Origin: an uncultured Alistipes sp.
GTDB taxonomy: Bacteria; Bacteroidota; Bacteroidia; Bacteroidales; Rikenellaceae
Assembly: GCA_900539755.1 (NCBI GenBank)
Contig: UQDC01000009.1
Span: 1-64,000 of the forward strand
Direction: 5' to 3'
Length of the DNA stretch: 64,000 nt
Positions 9,353 through 18,402 of the stretch are shown here, piece after piece. The stretch's first letter is position 1; every line of letters begins with the position of its first letter. Position numbers and translations under genes: made by a program. A model generated the notes under the pieces. That model did no database searches. It saw only the letters and a program-made list of their open reading frames with translations, and had not been told where the DNA came from.

Positions 9353-12300
9353 ATGTCATTGAAGAAAGACAACAAGGCACAGACCGGATTCTCGAAGATT
9401 TCGATTGGACTGGCATCTCCCGAGGAGATTCTGGAAAATTCGAGCGGAGAGGTCCTCAAGCCTGAGACGATAAACTACCGTACCTACAAACCGGAGCGTG
9501 ACGGTCTTTTCTGCGAGCGCATCTTCGGTCCTGTGAAGGACTACGAGTGCCACTGCGGTAAATACAAACGTATCCGTTACAAAGGTATTGTCTGTGACCG
9601 ATGCGGTGTGGAGGTAACCGAAAAGAAAGTGCGTCGTGAACGTATGGGTCACATCTCATTGGTTGTTCCCGTTGCACACATCTGGTACTTCCGTTCGCTT
9701 CCTTCGAAAATCGGCTATCTGCTGGGTATTCCGACCAAAAAACTCGAAGCAATTATTTACTACGAGCGTTACGTGGTTATCCAGCCCGGTGTGGCTGCAA
9801 CCAACGGCGTAGCAGAACTCGATCTGTTGGCCGAGAAAGAGTACCTCGATATTGTAAACGCACTGCCTAAAGGCAACCAACAACTCGATGACTCTGATCC
9901 CAACAAGTTCATCGCTCAGATGGGTGCCGAAGCAATCTATACACTGTTACAACGTGTAGACCTTGACGAGCTCTCTTACTCGCTGCGCCACAAAGCCAGC
10001 ACCGAGACCTCACAACAGCGTAAAGCAGAAGCACTGAAACGTCTGCATGTTGTAGAGGCCTTCCGTGAATCACGCGAGGTGAACAAACCGGAATGGATGA
10101 TTTTGAAGGTCATTCCGGTAATTCCACCCGAATTGCGTCCCCTCGTTCCGCTGGATGGAGGTCGTTTCGCTACCTCAGATTTGAACGACCTCTATCGTCG
10201 TGTGATCATCCGTAACAACCGTCTGAAACGACTCATCGAAATCAAGGCTCCGGATGTGATCCTGCGTAACGAAAAACGTATGTTGCAGGAGGCTGTCGAT
10301 TCACTGTTCGACAACTCTCGTAAGAGCAACGCAGTTAAAACCGAATCAAACCGTCCGTTGAAATCTCTTTCGGACAGTTTGAAAGGTAAACAGGGACGTT
10401 TCCGTCAGAACTTGCTCGGTAAACGTGTGGACTACTCAGCCCGTTCAGTTATCGTCGTAGGTCCTGAGCTGAAGATGCACGAGATGGGTATTCCGAAGGA
10501 TATGGCAGCCGAGTTGTACAAACCCTTCGTGATCCGCAAACTCATCGAACGTGGTATCGTTAAGACCGTTAAATCAGCAAAGAAGATCATCGATCGCAAG
10601 GATCCGGTGATTTGGGATATTCTTGAAAATGTGATCAAGGGTCACCCGGTATTGATGAACCGTGCCCCGACCCTGCACCGTCTGGGTATCCAGGCCTTCC
10701 AGCCCAAGCTGATCGAAGGTAAGGCATTGCAACTTCACCCGCTGGCTTGTACCGCATTCAACGCCGACTTCGATGGTGACCAAATGGCCGTGCACTTGCC
10801 GCTGGGTAATGCCGCCATTTTGGAGGCACAGTTGTTGATGCTCGGTTCACACAACATTTTGAACCCGGCCAACGGAGCCCCGATCACCGTGCCTTCACAG
10901 GACATGGTCCTCGGTCTGTACTACATTACCAAAGAGCGCGCAGGTTCGAAAGGTGAAGGTCTCGCCTTCTACGGTCCGGAAGAGGCAATCATTGCTTACA
11001 ACGAAGGCCGTGCAGATCTGCATGCAAAAGTTAAGGTAATGACCGATACAATCGATGAAAACGATCAGCCTGTTCAAAAGATCATTGATACAACCATTGG
11101 ACGGATCCTGTTCAACCAGGTCGTTCCGAAAGAGGTTGGTTATATCAACGAAGTGCTGACCAAACGTTCGTTGCGTGATATCATCGCATTGGTGATGAAA
11201 AAGGCCGGTGCCGACAAAGCTGCGACATTCCTCGACAATATCAAGAACCTCGGTTACAAAATGGCGTTCAAGGGAGGTTTGTCATTTAACCTCGATGCCG
11301 TTATCATCCCTGAGGAGAAAGAGAAACTGGTACAAGAGGGTTATGAACGTGTCGATGAGGTGATGGAAAGCTATAACATGGGTCTTATCACCAACAACGA
11401 GCGTTACAACCAGATTATCGATATTTGGACCAACATCAACATGAAGTTGACCAAAACGGTGCTCGATCACCTGACTGCAGATATGCAGGGCTTCAACCCG
11501 GTTTACATGATGTTGGATTCAGGAGCACGTGGTTCTAAAGAGCAGATCCGTCAGCTGTCCGGTATGCGCGGTTTGATGGCAAAACCGCAGAAATCCGGTG
11601 CTGAAGGAGGTCAGGTCATCGAAAACCCGATTCTTTCGAACTTCAAAGAGGGTCTGTCCGTGTTGGAGTACTTCATCTCAACCCACGGTGCTCGTAAAGG
11701 TTTGGCCGATACCGCATTGAAGACTGCCGACGCAGGTTATCTGACCCGTCGTTTGGTTGATGTGGCTCAGGATGTCGTAATCACCGAAGAGGACTGCGGC
11801 ACATTGCGTGGTTTGACCGCTACGGCAATCAAACGCAACGAAGATGTCGTACAGACGCTGTATGAACGCATCTTGGGACGTACAACCGTTCACGATGTTT
11901 ACAATCCACATACCGGAGAACTGATTGTTGCTGCCGGCAAAGAGATCACCGAAAATATTGCATCAGCTATTGAGGCTGCAGGCATCGAATCAGTTGATAT
12001 CCGTTCGGTATTGACTTGCGAATCACGCAACGGTGTATGTGCGAAGTGCTACGGCCGCAACCTGGCTACAGCCCGCATGGTGCAGAAAGGCGAAGTTGTC
12101 GGTGTCATTGCAGCACAGTCCATCGGTGAGCCGGGTACTCAGCTGACTCTGCGTACCTTCCACGTCGGTGGTGTGGCCGGTGGTGTGGCAACCGATAACA
12201 GTGTCGTTTCACGCTACGAAGGCCGACTCGAAATTGACGATCTGCGTACTGTTAAGAGCAAAAACGATGCAGGCAAAGAGGTTGAAATGGTTATCAGCCG

Positions 12301-13615
12301 ACTCGCTGAATTGCGCATCGTGGATGTCAACACTGATATCGTACTCTATACCCACAACTTGCAGTACGGTTCTACCCTCTACATGCACGATGGAGATATC
12401 GTCAAGAAGGGTGACCTGATCTGCGAATGGGATCCATACAATGCCGTTATCATTTCAGAATACGATGGTAAAGTTGCCTTCGAAAATGTCATCGAAAACG
12501 TTACCTACCGTGATGAATTCGATGAGCAGACCGGTTTCCGTGAGAAGGTGATTATCGAGTCGAAAGACAAGACCAAGAACCCGGTTATCAAGATCCTCAA
12601 CAAACAGGGTGAAGAGCAGAAACAGTACAACCTGCCTGTGGGAGCACACATCGCTGTCAAAGAGGATGCGGCAGTCAAGGCTGGCGAGATCCTGATCAAG
12701 ATCCCGCGTGCTGTCGGCAAAGCAGGCGATATCACCGGAGGTCTGCCACGAGTTACCGAGCTGTTTGAGGCACGTAACCCGTCGAACCCCGCAATCGTAT
12801 CGGAAATCGATGGTGAAATCTCATTCGGTAAGATTAAACGTGGTAACCGTGAGATTGTGGTCACCTCGAAAATGGGCGATGTAAAACGCTATTTGGTTCC
12901 GCTGTCTCGTCAGATCCTCGTACAGGAGAACGACTATGTTCGCGCTGGAACCCCGCTGTCTGACGGCGCTATCACTCCAAGCGATATCCTGGCTATCCAG
13001 GGTCCGACCAAGGTCCAGGAATATATCGTCAACGAGGTTCAGGAGGTGTACCGTATGCAGGGTGTAAAGATCAACGACAAACACTTCGAAGTCATCGTTC
13101 GTCAGATGATGAACAAAGTACAGATCGAAGATCCGGGAGATACTCGTTTCCTGCCCGAACAGATTGTGGACAAATGGGAATTTATGGAGGTCAACGACGA
13201 GTTGTACGACAAAGTTGTTGTTACCGATGCCGGAGATTCAACCACAATGCGCCCAGGTATGATTATCACTGTACGCAAGTTGCGTGATGAGAATTCCGTT
13301 CTGAAACGCAAGGATCAGAAGCTGGTACAGGTTCGTGAGGTTATTCCTGCAACCTCGAATCAGATTCTGCAGGGTATTACCCGTGCGGCATTGCAAACCA
13401 GCAGCTTCATGTCTGCTGCATCATTCCAGGAGACTACGAAAGTGTTGAACGAGGCTGCAATTCTCGGTAAGACCGATCCTCTGGCCAACCTGAAGGAGAA
13501 CGTCATCTGTGGTCACTTGATTCCAGCTGGTACAGGTGAACGTGAATACCAGAATATCTTAGTAGGTTCAATGGATGACTACAACTCAATGGTAGGCACT
13601 CACTCGCACGAATAA
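9353..13615 (+). CDS. rpoC: DNA-directed RNA polymerase subunit beta'
   Basis: This is the catalytic beta' subunit, 1420 residues. The N-terminal zinc site (CHCGKY...CDRCGVEV) is near residues 65-85. The catalytic loop NADFDGDQMAVH is near residue 470 and holds the three Mg-binding aspartates. The second Cys cluster (CESRNGVCAKCYG) is intact. It follows rpoB after 122 bases and ends the cluster just before a strong terminator. Confidence 0.99.
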   Translation: MSLKKDNKAQTGFSKISIGLASPEEILENSSGEVLKPETINYRTYKPERDGLFCERIFGPVKDYECHCGKYKRIRYKGIVCDRCGVEVTEKKVRRERMGHISLVVPVAHIWYFRSLPSKIGYLLGIPTKKLEAIIYYERYVVIQPGVAATNGVAELDLLAEKEYLDIVNALPKGNQQLDDSDPNKFIAQMGAEAIYTLLQRVDLDELSYSLRHKASTETSQQRKAEALKRLHVVEAFRESREVNKPEWMILKVIPVIPPELRPLVPLDGGRFATSDLNDLYRRVIIRNNRLKRLIEIKAPDVILRNEKRMLQEAVDSLFDNSRKSNAVKTESNRPLKSLSDSLKGKQGRFRQNLLGKRVDYSARSVIVVGPELKMHEMGIPKDMAAELYKPFVIRKLIERGIVKTVKSAKKIIDRKDPVIWDILENVIKGHPVLMNRAPTLHRLGIQAFQPKLIEGKALQLHPLACTAFNADFDGDQMAVHLPLGNAAILEAQLLMLGSHNILNPANGAPITVPSQDMVLGLYYITKERAGSKGEGLAFYGPEEAIIAYNEGRADLHAKVKVMTDTIDENDQPVQKIIDTTIGRILFNQVVPKEVGYINEVLTKRSLRDIIALVMKKAGADKAATFLDNIKNLGYKMAFKGGLSFNLDAVIIPEEKEKLVQEGYERVDEVMESYNMGLITNNERYNQIIDIWTNINMKLTKTVLDHLTADMQGFNPVYMMLDSGARGSKEQIRQLSGMRGLMAKPQKSGAEGGQVIENPILSNFKEGLSVLEYFISTHGARKGLADTALKTADAGYLTRRLVDVAQDVVITEEDCGTLRGLTATAIKRNEDVVQTLYERILGRTTVHDVYNPHTGELIVAAGKEITENIASAIEAAGIESVDIRSVLTCESRNGVCAKCYGRNLATARMVQKGEVVGVIAAQSIGEPGTQLTLRTFHVGGVAGGVATDNSVVSRYEGRLEIDDLRTVKSKNDAGKEVEMVISRLAELRIVDVNTDIVLYTHNLQYGSTLYMHDGDIVKKGDLICEWDPYNAVIISEYDGKVAFENVIENVTYRDEFDEQTGFREKVIIESKDKTKNPVIKILNKQGEEQKQYNLPVGAHIAVKEDAAVKAGEILIKIPRAVGKAGDITGGLPRVTELFEARNPSNPAIVSEIDGEISFGKIKRGNREIVVTSKMGDVKRYLVPLSRQILVQENDYVRAGTPLSDGAITPSDILAIQGPTKVQEYIVNEVQEVYRMQGVKINDKHFEVIVRQMMNKVQIEDPGDTRFLPEQIVDKWEFMEVNDELYDKVVVTDAGDSTTMRPGMIITVRKLRDENSVLKRKDQKLVQVREVIPATSNQILQGITRAALQTSSFMSAASFQETTKVLNEAAILGKTDPLANLKENVICGHLIPAGTGEREYQNILVGSMDDYNSMVGTHSHE

Positions 13616-13639
13616 GCTATTCATGCACATATAAACGTC

Positions 13640-13678
13640 AAGAGAGCGGAGCATAAAGTTCCGCTCTCTTTATTTTTG
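13640..13678 (+). terminator. terminator of the tuf-rpoC cluster
   Basis: An 11-bp perfect stem (AAGAGAGCGGA, 13640-13650, with 13660-13670) and a 9-base loop are followed by TATTTTTG. Confidence 0.85.
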
Positions 13679-13810
13679 CCTATTATTAGCTTCTTTAAAG
13701 CATTTTCCCATGTAAGGTGTAAATTTATGCTGCCTCGCTTCTCGCATCAAAATAGACGCATATAAAACTCAATATTACAGACCAACGGTCAAAACACATA
13801 ACAACAAAAC

Positions 13811-13846
13811 AATAAAAGCGCGCTGGATATCCAGCGCGCTTTTATT
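13811..13846 (-). terminator. perfect palindrome, terminator of the galactose operon
   Basis: These 36 bases form an uninterrupted perfect palindrome (AATAAAAGCGCGCTGG and its complement around GATATC). A and T tracts on both sides let it act in either direction. It most likely ends the minus-strand operon 17257-13924 and backs up the rpoC terminator. Confidence 0.75.
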
Positions 13847-13923
13847 AAGACCGGTTAATTAATAACCTATATGCTCTATGTCTGTAAAAAAAGATAAATA
13901 GGGGGGAATTATGGTTTTACCAA

Positions 13924-15225
13924 TTAATCTACCGGAATATCTTTATTGACATTTTTGGAGCCAACCATAGCATAGAAGAGGATATAAGCAGCACCAACTA
14001 CAATTACCCAATAGCTAGTTAAATAGCCAACTCCACCTGCTAAGTCAACAATACCATTTTGCAGCAACGGCAAAATACCACCACCGCAAACAAGGGCCAT
14101 AAAAATACCAGAAGCCTTTTCGGTATATTTACCAAGTCCTTCGACAGCGAGGTTGAAGATTCCTCCCCACATAACTGAGGTACACAGTCCAACCAGCACC
14201 AGCAGCGCCGCATTCAAAGGAACACTAACCAAAGCAAATCCCTCTGCACCGTTAAATACTGGCATATTGACAGGGATTTCGGGAATGAACATAGCAGTCA
14301 ACGTCAACAACAAACCGACTGACGAAACAACAGTCAACATACTGCGAGCAGACACTTTACTACCGACCAAAGCTCCGAGCAGACGGCCCACTAACATCAA
14401 CAACCAATAGGTTGCAGCAACAGATCCAGCGATAGCCTCTACATTCACGCCGTCACCCAATACATTCAGATCCGGATTCTGTAACCATTTTTGCAAAATA
14501 TTGGGAACGCCTACCTCAACACCTACATATACGAAAATCGCGATAGATCCCAATACAAAATGGCGGAATGAAAGTGGCCCGTATTTCGAAGTTTCTTTGA
14601 TCTTCTTCTCAAGTGCAGGCTCATTTTCCGGGATTTTCGTCAATGCGATCACAACAAATGCGAAAGCAAAGATAGCCAATGCAGCATACATCAGCGGGAA
14701 GACGTTGCTGATCTGGGCATTTTTAATTCCCTCGGGAATCAACAGACCAGTTAAAATGATTACGGCAGTTCCACACAACGAGTTGAATGAACCACCAGCC
14801 TGGATCAACTGGTTACCTTTATTGCCGCCGCCACCCAATTTGTTCAACATTGGGTTGACAACCGTATTGAGCAGACACATCGAGAAACCAGCGATAAAGG
14901 CACCCAAAAGATAGACACCAAAACTCTGTGCAGTACCAGAAAGGGTCTGAATTCCGACACCCACAAAGCCAACAGCGATAGCGATCAAAGCGGTTTTTTT
15001 GTAGCCCAGTTTCTGCAACATGTTACCAGCAGGATAACCCATGATGGCATAGGCGATAAAGTTTGCAAATACTCCCAGCGTTCCCATCCAGTTCGGAACT
15101 TGGAACTGATATTTCAGGATATCGCCCATCGGTGAAGCCAAGTTCGTTACGAACGAGATCATCCCGAACAAAAAGATCATGACAATGATCGGTAACGCAT
15201 AATTTTTGTGTTTTTCAGATTCCAT
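13924..15225 (-). CDS. glucose/galactose MFS transporter (GluP/FucP family)
   Basis: A 433-residue inner-membrane sugar:H+ symporter of the major facilitator superfamily, with about 12 hydrophobic segments. The first loop signature (MGDILKYQFQVPNWMGTLGVFANFIAY) and the segment NPMLNKLGGGGNKGNQLIQAGGSFNSL are typical of the FucP/GluP group. It is the last gene of a three-gene operon after a nucleotidyltransferase and galM, so galactose or glucose is the likely substrate. L-fucose cannot be excluded from sequence. Confidence 0.88.
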   Translation of the reverse strand: MESEKHKNYALPIIVMIFLFGMISFVTNLASPMGDILKYQFQVPNWMGTLGVFANFIAYAIMGYPAGNMLQKLGYKKTALIAIAVGFVGVGIQTLSGTAQSFGVYLLGAFIAGFSMCLLNTVVNPMLNKLGGGGNKGNQLIQAGGSFNSLCGTAVIILTGLLIPEGIKNAQISNVFPLMYAALAIFAFAFVVIALTKIPENEPALEKKIKETSKYGPLSFRHFVLGSIAIFVYVGVEVGVPNILQKWLQNPDLNVLGDGVNVEAIAGSVAATYWLLMLVGRLLGALVGSKVSARSMLTVVSSVGLLLTLTAMFIPEIPVNMPVFNGAEGFALVSVPLNAALLVLVGLCTSVMWGGIFNLAVEGLGKYTEKASGIFMALVCGGGILPLLQNGIVDLAGGVGYLTSYWVIVVGAAYILFYAMVGSKNVNKDIPVD

Positions 15226-15257
15226 TTGCTAAGTTTTAGGTTGAATGATTGCAATAA

Positions 15258-16316
15258 CTATTTGTTATCCGTTTCAAAACGGAAGATGATTTTTTCATTG
15301 TAAAGCTCATCAGGTCGCAATACAGTAGAAGGGAAATTGGGACGATTCGGGCTATTAGGATATCCCTGACACTCAATAGCTACACCATCCCGATTGGCAT
15401 ATTCATGTCCGCTGATACTTGTAGGACATCCTTGCAGGAAATTCCCTGCATAAACATGTGCTGAAGGGTGAGTCGTGAAGATACGCATGCGACGACCGGT
15501 TTCCGGATCGGAAAGCACGCCTGCTTCACTTAATTTACCCTTTTCGTAGCCATCAATTGCCCAACTTTGATCATAACCATGCCCAATATTCAACGGCTCA
15601 TAATCGGCATCTATATCACGTGCCAATGGTTTCGCTGTCGTAAAGTCCATCGGAGTCCCCTTCACCTCGACCAGTTCACCGGTCGGGATACAGTTTTTAT
15701 CATACCAAAGGAATTTCGAAGCATTGAGCTGTAACTCCTGCTCCATAGCCCGACCGACACTTTCACCTTTGAGGTTAAAGTAGGAGTGGTTGGTCAAATT
15801 GATAATGGTCGGAGCATCGGTTTTGGCATAGTAGGTGATCTCCAATTCGCAGTCGTCGTTCCAATCGTAACAAACTTCAACAGTCACCTCGCCAGGATAT
15901 TTATCATCCCCATCAGGACTGACCAAAGAAAAGACTACCCGATCAGTCTCGACACGGCCAGTCCAAACCTTATTGGCAAAGCCTTTCAAACCTCCATGCA
16001 AATGCTGGCCACCTGAATTCTGAGCCAAACGGTACTCCTTGCCATCTAAGGTAAAACGCCCTTCGCCGATACGGTTTGCAAAACGACCCGGAGTCTTTCC
16101 CATGTACGGGCCATCCCCAAAGTAACTTTCAAAACGATCATAGCCGAGCGCTACATTAGCCAACTTGCCGTTACGGTCAGGAACATTCACGGCAATGATT
16201 CCTGCTCCGATGTTACTCAATACGACAGATGCTCCTCCCGCATTGGTCATCGTATAACGCACGACAGCCTCTCCTTCTGGAGTAAACCCCCAGATCTGTT
16301 GTTCGATACTGTTCAT
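15258..16316 (-). CDS. galM: aldose 1-epimerase (galactose mutarotase)
   Basis: GalM interconverts alpha and beta anomers of galactose and glucose, feeding the Leloir pathway. Visible motifs are the substrate loop NSGGQHLHGG (a catalytic His), NLTNHSYFNL, and the catalytic Glu in GVAIECQGYPNSPN near the C-terminus. The ATG at 16316 (352 residues) was preferred because a longer frame to 16355 would add 13 residues of spacer-like sequence overlapping the upstream gene. It has no signal peptide from this start and lies 32 bases before the transporter. Confidence 0.93.
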   Translation of the reverse strand: MNSIEQQIWGFTPEGEAVVRYTMTNAGGASVVLSNIGAGIIAVNVPDRNGKLANVALGYDRFESYFGDGPYMGKTPGRFANRIGEGRFTLDGKEYRLAQNSGGQHLHGGLKGFANKVWTGRVETDRVVFSLVSPDGDDKYPGEVTVEVCYDWNDDCELEITYYAKTDAPTIINLTNHSYFNLKGESVGRAMEQELQLNASKFLWYDKNCIPTGELVEVKGTPMDFTTAKPLARDIDADYEPLNIGHGYDQSWAIDGYEKGKLSEAGVLSDPETGRRMRIFTTHPSAHVYAGNFLQGCPTSISGHEYANRDGVAIECQGYPNSPNRPNFPSTVLRPDELYNEKIIFRFETDNK

Positions 16317-16345
16317 GTTGTTCGGTTTTAGGTTCGAGTTCAGGT

Positions 16346-17257
16346 CTAATTCCACAATTTCTCAGGATAGAGACCTTCGTCCACCAATTTGCGAATGCGA
16401 GCTACCACAGCAGGACGGTCTTCTTTGTATGTCACACCGAACCATTGTGCTGCACAATGCAGAACACGCATCTGAGCCGTACCTTCACCTACCAGCTTGT
16501 TGACCAGTGTCGGGATATAGAACTCTGATTTTGGATTATTAATGTTCTCTATGAGATAAGAGGTGAAATAATCTTTCGAATGAGCGAAATAATCCGGTGT
16601 AAAACCAAACATATTCATCGATACAGGAGCCGTATCGGCCAACGGGCAGAGTTCGCCTTGCTCATCTTTGTATTTGATTACCCCATCGATACGTTCGATC
16701 GAGGTACGCTCTACCATGGAAGTCAGATTATCATTAGCATCTACCTCGCAAACCGCACGAGATACGGCACCATAATCCGACAAGGTCTTCTGAACCTCAT
16801 ATCCAACCATGCAATAGTGGTTGGTCTGACCGGCTACCGAACGTAAATAGTCTCCAATAGTTTGGTAAGCCTCACGGCCGTAAAAATCATCCGCATTGAT
16901 CACAGCGAACGGTCCGTCGATCACCTCGGCAGCCATCATCACTGCATGGTTGGTTCCCCAAGGTTTTACACGATCTGCGGGAACAGTAAATCCTTCGGGC
17001 AGTTTATCCAGTTCCTGGAAAACAAAATCCACTTCGATTTTTCCGCCGAAACGTTCAGGAGTAAAAATTTCACGGAACTCCTTTTCAAAAAGATGGCGGA
17101 TTACAAATACGACTTTGCCAAAACCGGCACGAATAGCATCATAGATCGAATAGTCAATGATTGCTTCGCCGCTGGGGCCGACACCATCCATCTGTTTGAG
17201 AGAACCATAACGCGACCCCATACCAGCCGCCAAAACTAAAAGTGTAGGTTTAACCAT
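16346..17257 (-). CDS. sugar-phosphate nucleotidyltransferase
   Basis: A 303-residue NTP-transferase-fold enzyme that would join a sugar-1-phosphate to a nucleoside triphosphate. The N-terminal nucleotide-binding signature LVLAAGMGSRYGSLKQMDGVGP (residues 6-27) and the metal-binding INADDFYG are visible. The start at 17257 puts this signature at the usual place; the longer frame would cross the promoter region. As first gene of an operon with galM and a hexose transporter, it may make UDP-glucose or UDP-galactose. The exact substrate is inferred from context only. Confidence 0.82.
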   Translation of the reverse strand: MVKPTLLVLAAGMGSRYGSLKQMDGVGPSGEAIIDYSIYDAIRAGFGKVVFVIRHLFEKEFREIFTPERFGGKIEVDFVFQELDKLPEGFTVPADRVKPWGTNHAVMMAAEVIDGPFAVINADDFYGREAYQTIGDYLRSVAGQTNHYCMVGYEVQKTLSDYGAVSRAVCEVDANDNLTSMVERTSIERIDGVIKYKDEQGELCPLADTAPVSMNMFGFTPDYFAHSKDYFTSYLIENINNPKSEFYIPTLVNKLVGEGTAQMRVLHCAAQWFGVTYKEDRPAVVARIRKLVDEGLYPEKLWN

Positions 17258-17310
17258 AACGAATTCTTTTTCGAGCTCCGGTAACGAAAAAAATAATTCC
17301 GTCCTACGGG

Positions 17311-17336
17311 GCGTTAATTTCATATAAAGTTAACGC
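17311..17336. promoter_or_regulatory. inverted repeat at the galactose-operon start site
   Basis: GCGTTAA (17311-17317) and TTAACGC (17330-17336) form a perfect inverted repeat with a 12-base spacer, directly downstream of the minus-strand -7 box. Its position over the expected transcription start is that of a repressor operator. No regulator is encoded nearby. Confidence 0.5.
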
Positions 17337-17365
17337 AAATTTACATTTTATAACGTACTTTCAAA
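17336..17365 (-). promoter_or_regulatory. promoter of the galactose operon
   Basis: On the minus strand TTTG (17365-17362), an 18-base spacer and TAAATTTG (17343-17336) give a near-consensus Bacteroidetes promoter, about 80 bases before the nucleotidyltransferase start. Confidence 0.7.
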
Positions 17366-17430
17366 CTGTTTTCCGGTTAAATAATTCACTTAGGAGCACT
17401 TGAGAGATGGATTTAGCCGGAGTATTTTAT

Positions 17431-17438
17431 TACCTTTG
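17431..17438 (+). promoter_or_regulatory. -7 box for the LytM-dxr transcript
   Basis: TACCTTTG fits the TAnnTTTG consensus. The -33 element is weak. It would give a leader of about 75 bases before the GTG start at 17518. Confidence 0.45.
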
Positions 17439-17517
17439 TATGAATCTGTCCGTATGAGTGTTCAGACATTGACCTCGGACCAAAACTTCTACGGAGCAAT
17501 CCGTTAAAACGAAAACC

Positions 17518-18399
17518 GTGAAGATCAATTTCAAAAAGAGCTGGAGCTATTTTACTCACCATCTGCGTGAGAAGCATCGCCTCAGTATTCACAACCAACA
17601 CACCGACGATGAGGTGTGGTATATGTACATCAGCCCGCTGAATCTGTTGGCCGGTCTGCTGGCATTGATATTAATTCTTTTCATTATCATCACGACGACG
17701 GTAGCCTACACGCCGATTTTGGACTTCATACCGGGCTATCCGGGCAACAAGTCGCGGACCATGCTGATTGAGAATATCATCCGCCTCGACTCTTTGGAGC
17801 AGGAGATCAAAAACATGCAGATCTACAACGAAAACATCGCTCTGATCATGGCCGGTAAAAATCCAGTCACTCGGAATGATGTTCAGGCTTCTGACTCCGT
17901 GGCCCGTAGCAAAAATCCCACGGTAGCAGCCATCATCGAAGATTCGATTCTGCGTAGCCAGCTCGAAACACCAGGCAGTGCATACAGCTTGAACAACCCG
18001 GATGCAGCCCGCAAAAATCTGCGTTCTGCATTGGAGTTATTCACTCCCGTCAAAGGGGTTGTCATTTCCAAATTCGAACCCAAAGAGGGCGCTTACGGCA
18101 TCAAATTGGCCACCACGGCCAACCAGCCGGTAATGGCCATCATGGATGGTACCGTCATCTCCTCTTCTTGGACACCCGATGACGGTTATGTACTATTCAT
18201 CCAGCACAGCAACAACCTCACCTCAGTTTATCGGCATAACACCGAGGTGCTGCGTAAAGTGGGAGACCGCGTACGCAGTGGTGAAATTATCGGCTATACG
18301 GGCAATGCCGAACCCGATGCCTCAAACAAAAACCTGTTCGAGATCGAACTGTGGCACAACGGCACGCCTGTCGATCCTCAAAGTTATATCGTATTTTAA
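17518..18399 (+). CDS. M23 (LytM) domain membrane protein, probably non-catalytic
   Basis: A 293-residue protein starting at GTG. It has a cytoplasmic N-terminus, one membrane helix (about 42-64), a short coiled region and a C-terminal LytM/peptidase M23 fold. The fold is seen in MAIMDGTVISSSW, YRHNTEVLRKVGDRVRSGEIIGYTGN and LFEIELWHNGTPVDP. In active enzymes the last motif starts HLHFE. Here the zinc-binding His residues are replaced (KNLFE), and the first HxxxD-type ligand is also not visible. It may therefore act as a scaffold or amidase activator like EnvC/NlpD. It ends three bases before dxr. Confidence 0.85.
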   Translation: MKINFKKSWSYFTHHLREKHRLSIHNQHTDDEVWYMYISPLNLLAGLLALILILFIIITTTVAYTPILDFIPGYPGNKSRTMLIENIIRLDSLEQEIKNMQIYNENIALIMAGKNPVTRNDVQASDSVARSKNPTVAAIIEDSILRSQLETPGSAYSLNNPDAARKNLRSALELFTPVKGVVISKFEPKEGAYGIKLATTANQPVMAIMDGTVISSSWTPDDGYVLFIQHSNNLTSVYRHNTEVLRKVGDRVRSGEIIGYTGNAEPDASNKNLFEIELWHNGTPVDPQSYIVF

Positions 18400-18402
18400 G
18401 AC

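Larger units (their letters stand above)
13616..13923. other. intergenic region between convergent rpoC and gluP-like gene
   Basis: This 308-base stretch holds two terminators (13640-13678 and 13811-13846) and no gene. The sequence between them is AT-rich, without recognisable motifs. Confidence 0.7.
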
